Shown one piece after another: positions 1-4,864 of a stretch of 7,360 nucleotides of DNA. The stretch is from Candidatus Woesearchaeota archaeon (GTDB lineage: Archaea; Nanoarchaeota; Nanoarchaeia; UBA10117; ARS21): assembly GCA_002686215.1 (NCBI GenBank), contig NZAU01000159.1:3210-10569 (forward strand), given 5' to 3'. The number at the start of each line of letters is the position of its first letter. Within the stretch, counting starts at the first letter, position 1. Below the pieces are notes generated by a model, which was given only the letters and a program-made list of their open reading frames with translations, searched no databases and was not told the DNA's origin. Made by a program: the position numbers and the translations under genes.

Positions 1-473
1 TCTGGTGTCTTAATCCAGAAAGGCCAATCAGCATCCTTACCTTCTAGGTTAGTGCTGACATGAACTGACACTGAAATCTCACATGCATCACGATCACTGT
101 GTCGTGTCAGTTCTTGTCCAGGATAATAGAATCTATCATAATAATAAGTATTGTACAACTTACGACCAATGATTTTCTCTAGTTTCATACGAATACCAGA
201 ATGAATGGTACGATATTGTGGATGCCAATAACGTGAAGTAGAACCCTCTACTTGATTCTCAACCTCATTGTAATTAAAATGCTCAGGATTTTTATCATAA
301 TAATTATACTGACCCCTTTTTTCAGGGACTGGGTGATAAAGTTCTTCAGGATCCCAAAGGTTTTTAATAACTAGATATCCATCCTTTTCAAAACTATCAT
401 TACGAGTCCAAGAAGTTCCAGTATTTGTCTTCTCTGACAATAAAAGTTGCTCTTCAGTCATATCTTCTGCCAT
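1..473 (-). CDS. 2OG-Fe(II) oxygenase, HxDR...CE type, 3' end outside window
   Basis: The start is visible but the C-terminus runs off the window; 157 residues can be read. Residues 27-38 (SFEKDGYLVIKN) have the opening typical of 2OG-Fe(II) oxygenases. Residues 114-128 run into RHSDRDACEIS, where H125 and D127 form the first two iron ligands of the HxD motif; WPFWIKTP follows at 150-157. The distal His and 2OG-binding residue must lie outside the window. The protein resembles the gene at 1198-1815, which has HTDRPSCEYS at the same place, so the two are relatives. The ATG at 473-471 is chosen because an in-frame TAG lies two codons upstream and a GAGGT ribosome site sits 5 bases before it. 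It follows the PKHD oxygenase gene by 8 bases and is probably co-transcribed with it. An Fe(II)/2OG dioxygenase is likely; the substrate is unknown. Its G+C is higher than most of the genes above position 1200. Confidence 0.85.
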   Translation of the reverse strand, partial: MAEDMTEEQLLLSEKTNTGTSWTRNDSFEKDGYLVIKNLWDPEELYHPVPEKRGQYNYYDKNPEHFNYNEVENQVEGSTSRYWHPQYRTIHSGIRMKLEKIIGRKLYNTYYYDRFYYPGQELTRHSDRDACEISVSVHVSTNLEGKDADWPFWIKTP

Positions 474-478
474 GTTCT

Positions 479-483
479 ACCTC
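479..483 (-). promoter_or_regulatory. Ribosome binding site (GAGGT) for the gene starting at 473
   Basis: GAGGT on the minus strand lies 5 bases before the ATG at 473 and overlaps the TGA stop (484-482) of the preceding gene, which suggests translational coupling. It supports this ATG as the start. Most other genes in the window lack a recognisable Shine-Dalgarno sequence. Confidence 0.6.
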
Positions 484-1102
484 ACTTCCAACGTGGTCCA
501 ACAACCCAACCCACAAGGGATTTACGGATTCCTTTTGTTACTTTCAAAACTCTATGTTGTGTACGAGAGTCAAACAATACAATAGTTCCTCTCTTACGTG
601 GAACAAAATAACTATTACCTGCTTCATCTAGAAGTTGCACATTACCACCTTCATAGTCATCAGGATCAGATAGTTGTATTGCAAAAGACAATTTACGAAC
701 CATCTCAATATTTTCATTTACAAAGTCTTGTCCCAGACCTTCAGTGCGATTACCCACTGCTACTGGTTTATAATGTGTTGCAAGTCCAGAATCATTATGC
801 CATCCATAAAACTGACCTTCACTGTATCTCGTATATTGCATTGATTCTCCATCAATACACCTTAAATCATACAAGAAGTTTTCACGATTTGCACGTTGAA
901 TGTAATGCCACAAAAATCCACCAACCCAATGATCTGTTGGAATCCAAGCATTTTGAGAATTTCTTTTTTCAAGATTAAGAGCATCACCATGCAGTCTGGA
1001 GTCTCCCATTCTGTCATCAAAATTTTCAGACACATCTCGCTCAATGATATCTACTATATCTTCTGGCAAGTTTGTGTAAAACCAAACTGATTGATATGCC
1101 AT
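482..1102 (-). CDS. PKHD-type 2OG-Fe(II) oxygenase (PiuC-like)
   Basis: A complete 206-residue protein of the prolyl-4-hydroxylase-like (PKHD/PiuC) Fe(II)/2-oxoglutarate oxygenase group, which is common in T4-like cyanophages. The catalytic set is complete: H102 and D104 in WHNDS, distal H183 in TQHRV, and 2OG-binding R193 ten residues later in KGIRKSLVGWV. Residues 136-155 (RKLSFAIQLSDPDDYEGG) form the core strands between them. The enzyme should couple 2OG decarboxylation to hydroxylation in the cytoplasm; the substrate (protein, sugar or small molecule) cannot be read from sequence. It is the first gene after a near-consensus promoter at 1125-1153 and precedes another oxygenase gene. It shares the whole C-terminal pattern (RKLSF.IQLS, VTKGIR.SLVGWV.GP) with the gene at 6345-6995. 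Its G+C is clearly higher than that relative's, so the pair does not look like a recent local duplication. The ribosome site is weak (AGG, 4 bases before the ATG). Confidence 0.92.
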   Translation of the reverse strand: MAYQSVWFYTNLPEDIVDIIERDVSENFDDRMGDSRLHGDALNLEKRNSQNAWIPTDHWVGGFLWHYIQRANRENFLYDLRCIDGESMQYTRYSEGQFYGWHNDSGLATHYKPVAVGNRTEGLGQDFVNENIEMVRKLSFAIQLSDPDDYEGGNVQLLDEAGNSYFVPRKRGTIVLFDSRTQHRVLKVTKGIRKSLVGWVVGPRWK

Positions 1103-1124
1103 ATACCTATAATGTTTTCACTCA

Positions 1125-1153
1125 ATTATATATGATACACAAATAAAAGTCAA
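1125..1153 (-). promoter_or_regulatory. Sigma70-type promoter for the two-oxygenase unit
   Basis: On the minus strand, TTGACT (1153-1148) is followed by exactly 17 bases and then a perfect TATAAT (1130-1125). Transcription would start near 1118, leaving a leader of about 15 bases before the ATG at 1102. It lies in the only intergenic gap of useful size in the window. The match to the host housekeeping consensus (11 of 12 bases with ideal spacing) suggests expression by unmodified host RNA polymerase, which in a T4-like phage would mean early. That timing is inference. Confidence 0.72.
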
Positions 1154-1172
1154 TTATTTAATCTAACATAAA

Positions 1173-1204
1173 CAATAATCATAGTCATTCAGAATGATTA
1201 ATTG
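1173..1204 (-). repeat. Inverted repeat overlapping the stop codon at 1198-1200
   Basis: The arms 1173-1182 and 1194-1204 are complementary over ten pairs with one bulged base, around an 11-base loop. A shorter perfect palindrome (tcattc-a-gaatga, 1185-1197) lies within. It sits at the end of the long operon and just before the next promoter, a sensible place for a transcript end. The stem is AT-only apart from two G:C pairs and no clear U-run follows, so it is not a convincing intrinsic terminator. It could instead be an mRNA 3' end stabiliser or chance in AT-rich DNA. Confidence 0.35.
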
Positions 1205-1815
1205 TAATTAATTTTTTTTGATTTGGAAGACTCACCAATAATCTCTGGTATGCCCATCATTCTTCTTTTATCATACTTATGACTTTTATATTTACCATTT
1301 TGATTTACATAGTGTAAAAAACACTGCATTTGCTCAGTGCCTTCAAAAGGTTTCCTCCAATGTTCTAGTTCACAACCAGAATAAACACACATATCACCAG
1401 GATTCAATTTAACAATATTTTCTTTTCCATTTTTATCTTTAATATAAAAATTCCATATATCTGTGCTACTGATACAAATAGTGGTAGAGTACTCACAACT
1501 TGGTCTGTCAGTGTGTGGTTTTAAAATTGCCCCTTTATAATAAATCCTGGCATATGTGTAAGTAGGGTGTAAATCAAATCCAACAATTTCAGACATTTTG
1601 TCTTTTAGTTGAATGGAAAGGCATTCAAAAAATCTAGGTCCATAAACACTAAAACTTTTTGGAGATTGTGAATCGCCAAAATAATATGGATTATTGGAGT
1701 TATTACGAAAATAAGAAATATCCTTGATCATGTTAAACTCTAATCTGAGATGCTCTAAAAGTTGATTTGATATAATATTTCTTACCACCTCAAATCCATT
1801 TTCTTTAAAAGTCAT
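1198..1815 (-). CDS. 2OG-Fe(II) oxygenase, HxDR...CE type
   Basis: A complete 205-residue protein. Residues 3-16 (FKENGFEVVRNIIS) resemble the N-terminus of many 2OG-Fe(II) oxygenases. The iron ligands are H101 and D103 in KPHTDRPSCEYS, and probably H152 in LEHWRKPFEG after the turn NPGDMCVYSG (138-147). FLHYV follows at 166-170. This layout is familiar from marine phage and bacterial oxygenases and matches the partial gene at 1-473. Unlike the PKHD genes here, there is no Arg or Lys ten residues after the distal His (position 162 is Gln), so the 2OG carboxylate anchor is unclear. It is the last gene of the long operon, 12 bases after the DUF6165-like gene, with no Shine-Dalgarno site. The basic tail (SSKSKKINYN) is not part of the fold. 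The class is well supported; the substrate is unknown. Confidence 0.87.
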   Translation of the reverse strand: MTFKENGFEVVRNIISNQLLEHLRLEFNMIKDISYFRNNSNNPYYFGDSQSPKSFSVYGPRFFECLSIQLKDKMSEIVGFDLHPTYTYARIYYKGAILKPHTDRPSCEYSTTICISSTDIWNFYIKDKNGKENIVKLNPGDMCVYSGCELEHWRKPFEGTEQMQCFLHYVNQNGKYKSHKYDKRRMMGIPEIIGESSKSKKINYN

Positions 1816-1827
1816 TGTATTATTTTA

Positions 1828-2184
1828 TTAGTAAATTTTTATCTCTCTGTATTCTGATTTATACCTCTCATCCACTTCTTTTTTTATTTTAAATCTTTTA
1901 TCATTAATGATATAGACTTTTCTAGCATAGAAAATAAAATCACTGTCAAATAGACATTGATCTTCAAATTTTCTTAATTTATCTTCAATATTCCATAGTT
2001 CTAAATTAATTTGATATAATTTATCTATAAATTTTTCTGAATAAACACTATTTTCTTTTGAAATATCAATCAATTTTTTTAATTCTTTGTGTACATAATC
2101 ACTTTTTGTAAAATTTGATTTTATTTTGAGAATAGAAATTTTATCTAAAAGTTCTCCAACAGATACTGGTATTTTTATTATCAT
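1828..2184 (-). CDS. DUF6165-like small helical protein
   Basis: A 118-residue protein opening with IKIPVSVGELLDKISILKIK (3-22), then helical, Lys/Glu-rich sequence with ELWNIEDKLRKFE at 62-74 and FIFYARKVYIINDKRFKIKK at 83-102. These are the features I associate with DUF6165, a family without known activity that I recall seeing beside sugar-transfer genes. No enzyme motif, signal peptide or membrane segment is visible. Its ATG overlaps the TGA of the GT9-like gene (ATGA, 2184-2181), so the two are probably coupled in translation, and it may be an accessory factor for that glycosyltransferase. The family call comes from recall of its motifs; the accessory role is inference. It is among the most AT-rich stretches, with about 20% G+C in one sampled 60-base line. 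Confidence 0.75.
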   Translation of the reverse strand: MIIKIPVSVGELLDKISILKIKSNFTKSDYVHKELKKLIDISKENSVYSEKFIDKLYQINLELWNIEDKLRKFEDQCLFDSDFIFYARKVYIINDKRFKIKKEVDERYKSEYREIKIY

Positions 2185-3146
2185 TTGTAAGATACTCCCT
2201 CAATTTTTTTCTTTTCTTCTACAGGTATTTCACTACTTCCTTCAATATTTTCTATTATCTCTACATATGCTTTTTCAATTTCTTCCTGAGTAAAATCAAT
2301 TCTTGGTTCATTTAATCTAGATGACATATGAGAATGGAAACCAGAGATTCTCATAGATCCTGAGTAAAAGGGTAAATTTTTTTCAATAATATGAAAATCA
2401 TCATAAGTTACATTTACTTTATGAGTTCCTGCTAGAAAAACTGATGCTTTTTTATTCAATGCTTTGCACATATGTTGACCACAACTATCACAACCAATAA
2501 AGTAATCAGCAGAATCTATAATTGCTGCCCATAATCTTAAGTTTGGATCTGGATTTGGTTTATAAGTTTTTGTATTATGAAACTCTTTTGCTCCCATGTA
2601 GATTAAACAATATTTTTCAGATAGTCTATCAATAAAATAATCTAACATTTTATTTGGTATTGATCTTAAAGATTCATCATAAACACCTAAAACATGTGGT
2701 GTTGCTGTTGAACCATATGGTTGCAACACAATTGTTTTTTTCTTATTCTGTAATTTTTTAGCATTTTCTATTATATCATATGCAGTTCTTTTTTCAGGAA
2801 TAGATAAATTAAGTTGCATCTGGGGAAGATCACTATGATCTTCAGTATTATTAATACATACATCAAAAGATTCTTTTAAAGAAATTTGGTTTTTATAGTA
2901 AGCAGGAACCAGATAGGGTTCTGGAGAAATAATATTAGTTGCCTCCATGAACAACTCAAATGAACCTTTCTTATCTGGGTCAAAAGTTTTTTCTTGAAGT
3001 TCTGAAATACCCCAAGTTATAAAATCCCATTTATGAATCATGATACACCAATCTTCATTTAAGTGATTTTTATGATATTTTAAAAGTGCTGGAATAGCAC
3101 TTATTATTCTTCCTAAACCACCATCCAAAACTATAATTGTCTTCAT
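2181..3146 (-). CDS. GT9-like (heptosyltransferase-type) GT-B glycosyltransferase
   Basis: A 321-residue protein with the layout of family 9 glycosyltransferases such as ADP-heptose:LPS heptosyltransferase. GGLGRIISAIPAL (9-21) fits the N-terminal glycine loop followed by a helix. IVLQPYGST (139-147) fits the strand and loop opening the C-terminal Rossmann domain. SADYFIGCDSCGQHMCKALN (212-231) and the nearby AGT (239-241) match the nucleotide-sugar site (D.fiG.DSg..H.a.al...). It should transfer a sugar from a nucleotide donor in the cytoplasm. In this context the acceptor could be a hydroxyl made by a neighbouring oxygenase, which is inference. It lies 1 base after the Asp/Asn hydroxylase-like gene and overlaps the DUF6165-like gene by 4 bases. 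The last 20 residues (SSEIPVEEKKKIEGVSYK) are charged and likely unstructured. Donor sugar and acceptor cannot be read from sequence. Confidence 0.78.
   Translation of the reverse strand: MKTIIVLDGGLGRIISAIPALLKYHKNHLNEDWCIMIHKWDFITWGISELQEKTFDPDKKGSFELFMEATNIISPEPYLVPAYYKNQISLKESFDVCINNTEDHSDLPQMQLNLSIPEKRTAYDIIENAKKLQNKKKTIVLQPYGSTATPHVLGVYDESLRSIPNKMLDYFIDRLSEKYCLIYMGAKEFHNTKTYKPNPDPNLRLWAAIIDSADYFIGCDSCGQHMCKALNKKASVFLAGTHKVNVTYDDFHIIEKNLPFYSGSMRISGFHSHMSSRLNEPRIDFTQEEIEKAYVEIIENIEGSSEIPVEEKKKIEGVSYK
2195..2201 (-). promoter_or_regulatory. Ribosome binding site (GAGGGAG) for the DUF6165-like gene
   Basis: GAGGGAG on the minus strand lies 10 bases before the ATG at 2184, inside the last codons of the glycosyltransferase gene. 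It is the strongest Shine-Dalgarno match in the long operon, where most genes show none. It suggests that the small DUF6165-like protein is translated efficiently and not only by coupling. Confidence 0.5.
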
Positions 3147-3147
3147 G

Positions 3148-3735
3148 TCAAGAATATTTTAATTTAGTATTATTTGTTTTTTTTAGATCATCTTCACTTA
3201 AATTGTATAAATTTAAAACTAAATGAATCCTATATTGATCACTATCATTAAAAACGCCATGTGCTAAAGAATTGTCAAATTCATATACATATCCCTTTTC
3301 CCAATTATATTCTTTACCTTGTATCCAATACTTTACATTTTTATTAGTTTGCAATGGTACATGAACTCTATGACACTTCATCACAAAGTCTCCAACATCA
3401 CGATGAATACCTATCTCACTAAATGGTTTTAATCTAGCAATAAAAGAAGCATGAAAATTATAAGTATAATATTGTTTTAATTGTTCTAAAATAGGTTTTA
3501 TAAGTGGATAATATTTTTTATATGAAATTCTTTTTTCTACAGAAAAGATTGAATTAGGATCATACCCACATCTAGGTGAATGATGTATGGGTATAGAATT
3601 CACATGTTGCATATTACCAACTTTATTTCTATAATCATCAATCAACCAATCTTCTTCATTAATTTGATTTAAGATATTATCAAGATAATATTTTTCAATA
3701 CTACATACTTTTTTCTGATCAAGTTCTAATTTCAT
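3148..3735 (-). CDS. Aspartyl/asparaginyl beta-hydroxylase-like dioxygenase
   Basis: A 195-residue protein resembling the Asp/Asn beta-hydroxylase family (PF05118), a double-stranded beta-helix Fe(II)/2OG group that also includes free-proline hydroxylases. Candidate ligands are H111 and D113 (IHRD) and H159 (LAHGVFND), with R123 in HRVHVPLQTN and R169 ten residues after H159 in YRIHLVLNL. The segment 123-175 follows the family order: RVH.PL.TN, a W.EG-like turn at 145-148 (WEKG), YEFDNSLAHG, then D..R. The N-terminal 90 residues are family-variable. A His-x-Asp pair is present, whereas animal AspH lacks the acidic ligand, so a full facial triad is likely. The gene begins 3 bases after the tail-chaperone-like gene and ends 1 base before the glycosyltransferase gene. 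A relative lies at 6992-7360. The substrate may be a protein side chain or a free amino acid. Confidence 0.85.
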   Translation of the reverse strand: MKLELDQKKVCSIEKYYLDNILNQINEEDWLIDDYRNKVGNMQHVNSIPIHHSPRCGYDPNSIFSVEKRISYKKYYPLIKPILEQLKQYYTYNFHASFIARLKPFSEIGIHRDVGDFVMKCHRVHVPLQTNKNVKYWIQGKEYNWEKGYVYEFDNSLAHGVFNDSDQYRIHLVLNLYNLSEDDLKKTNNTKLKYS

Positions 3736-3738
3736 ATA

Positions 3739-4311
3739 TTATAAAGCTGGGAGTGTAACGATAGCATCCATACCAGACTTGGAGAATATAGATTGTAGAA
3801 AAGCATGATCATCAGCATCAATAGGTATCACAGAAAGAAGTTCATTTATAGTAGTCTGCATTTGAGAAACATTCAAAGAAATTCTATCAATTTTGGCAGT
3901 AGTAATTTGGCAAATTAATTCTGTAAGTAATAAATTTGAGGAAAGATTTGTTTTAGCATGGTTTCTAATTTTTTCATATAATGAGTTCAATACAGGTCCA
4001 TCTGTAGATTCATCATATAATCCTATTGTTAATAATTCCCAAAAATACTTAAAGTTTACTAATTCTAATTTTTCATCATTAGTCAAATCTACTTGATCAT
4101 AGGATGAATTATCTTCATTCCAAACATAACCTTTTTTATATGTAAAAAATTCATAATTTGGAACTTTAGCATTTCTAGGAATTGAAATGTCAATATCTGG
4201 AATTGTTACCTCTGTCCATCCAAGATCTCTTATCTCATCTGAAGTTTTTCCAGATAAATTTGGAGGTAGGTATGATAATGGATGTTCTCCCCTATAGCTA
4301 TACAATATCAT
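3739..4311 (-). CDS. Putative phage tail-fibre assembly chaperone-like protein
   Basis: A 190-residue protein with no enzyme motif. The first part, with YSYRGEHPLSYLPPNL (4-19), SDEIRDLGWTEV (24-35) and YVWNEDNSSYDQVDLTNDEK (62-81), recalls small proteins beside tail-fibre genes in marine phages. Those carry a Y.YRG..P..LP start, a T.EE...LG[WY]T segment and a Y.W......V..LT.EE stretch. The second half (85-190) is helical and hydrophobic, with no signal peptide. If the resemblance holds, it helps fold or assemble a tail-fibre or other virion protein. It lies between the HxH oxygenase gene (19-base gap) and the Asp/Asn hydroxylase-like gene (3-base gap). A TATAAATA motif lies 26 bases before its ATG. 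It is the only gene here with a virion flavour, which makes it important for the target of the modification enzymes. The call rests on layout, not a diagnostic motif; a plain hypothetical protein is the alternative. Confidence 0.5.
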   Translation of the reverse strand: MILYSYRGEHPLSYLPPNLSGKTSDEIRDLGWTEVTIPDIDISIPRNAKVPNYEFFTYKKGYVWNEDNSSYDQVDLTNDEKLELVNFKYFWELLTIGLYDESTDGPVLNSLYEKIRNHAKTNLSSNLLLTELICQITTAKIDRISLNVSQMQTTINELLSVIPIDADDHAFLQSIFSKSGMDAIVTLPAL

Positions 4312-4330
4312 TTTTTTAACACTTTAATTC

Positions 4331-4864
4331 CTATTTGTATTTATATTCTTGAGAACAATCTTGAGTGTAATCAACTTCTAAATTAAATGAAAAAATTATT
4401 CTATTTTCACAGGAGGTATTTACTGGAGCATAGTGCATCAAATTTGAAGGAAAAAATATAATGAAACCTTCATCAACATTAGGTGAATAGTGTTGTACTG
4501 AACCATCAATAGGATTAAGAAATGGAAGCACAAATTTTGTTGATTTGTGAATTTCTTTTTTAAAAGAAACATAACAAATAGAAGAAAATCCAATTGCACC
4601 ATGATTGTGGACTGAGTGATTCATTCCATTCTCATAAAGTTGAAACCAACTTTCTGAAGCTAATAGTTTGACGTCAATCTCATTTTGAAATTTTTCAATT
4701 TCTTCTGATAATATCTCTACATTACCTAACATTTGAGATGTTATTACATTACCAATTTTTTTTCTTTTTAATTGATTTAAACAACTGATTAATTTTTTTT
4801 TCTTTTCTTCCCAATTATTAACTTTATACAAATAAAAGGGTATAGACAGATCATTAGATTTCAT
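4331..4864 (-). CDS. Putative 2OG-Fe(II) oxygenase with HxH motif (TIGR02466/PF13759-like)
   Basis: A 177-residue protein. SWFQLYENGMNHSVHNHGAI (72-91) and SSICYVSF (94-101) match the pattern W...y..G....H.H......Y.v of the putative oxygenase group TIGR02466/PF13759. FVLPFLNP (111-118), DEGFIIFFPSNLMHYAPVN (131-149) and NRIIFSFNL (154-162) follow in the family order. The probable metal ligands are H86 and H88 and distal H144, with R155 eleven residues later as the likely 2OG anchor. His replaces the usual Asp of HxD, so activity is predicted and not certain. The first 65 residues are Lys/Glu-rich and helical. Its ATG overlaps the carbamoyltransferase stop (ATGA, 4864-4861), so the two are likely made together. 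I infer that it acts on the same pathway as the carbamoyltransferase. Confidence 0.77.
   Translation of the reverse strand: MKSNDLSIPFYLYKVNNWEEKKKKLISCLNQLKRKKIGNVITSQMLGNVEILSEEIEKFQNEIDVKLLASESWFQLYENGMNHSVHNHGAIGFSSICYVSFKKEIHKSTKFVLPFLNPIDGSVQHYSPNVDEGFIIFFPSNLMHYAPVNTSCENRIIFSFNLEVDYTQDCSQEYKYK
4338..4345 (-). promoter_or_regulatory. Possible T4-type late promoter (TATAAATA)
   Basis: The octamer TATAAATA, the T4 late promoter core read by the gp55 sigma factor, occurs on the minus strand 26 bases before the ATG of the tail-chaperone-like gene. It would start transcription near 4331, just ahead of that gene. It lies inside codons of the oxygenase gene (EYKYK tail) and the DNA is very AT-rich, so a few chance copies per window this size are expected. 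I saw no other exact copy by eye. It is a hint only. Confidence 0.3.

Noticed and set aside
425..1090. Three plus-strand open frames (425-631, 598-978, 896-1090) and a nested minus-strand frame (862-1044)
   Set aside because: All lie opposite or inside the PKHD oxygenase gene at 482-1102, whose full active site is evident. Their proteins have no domain pattern.
1185..1197. Perfect 6-base palindrome as an intrinsic terminator
   Set aside because: The stem is weak and AT-rich, the single-base centre forces part of it to open as a loop, and no clear U-run follows. It is listed only as part of an inverted repeat.
4331..4864. Reading the HxH protein as a cupin or sugar epimerase
   Set aside because: The order W...G...H.H...YV...FPS..H...R..FSFN fits the TIGR02466-like oxygenase group better, and the usual cupin motif glycines and Glu are absent.
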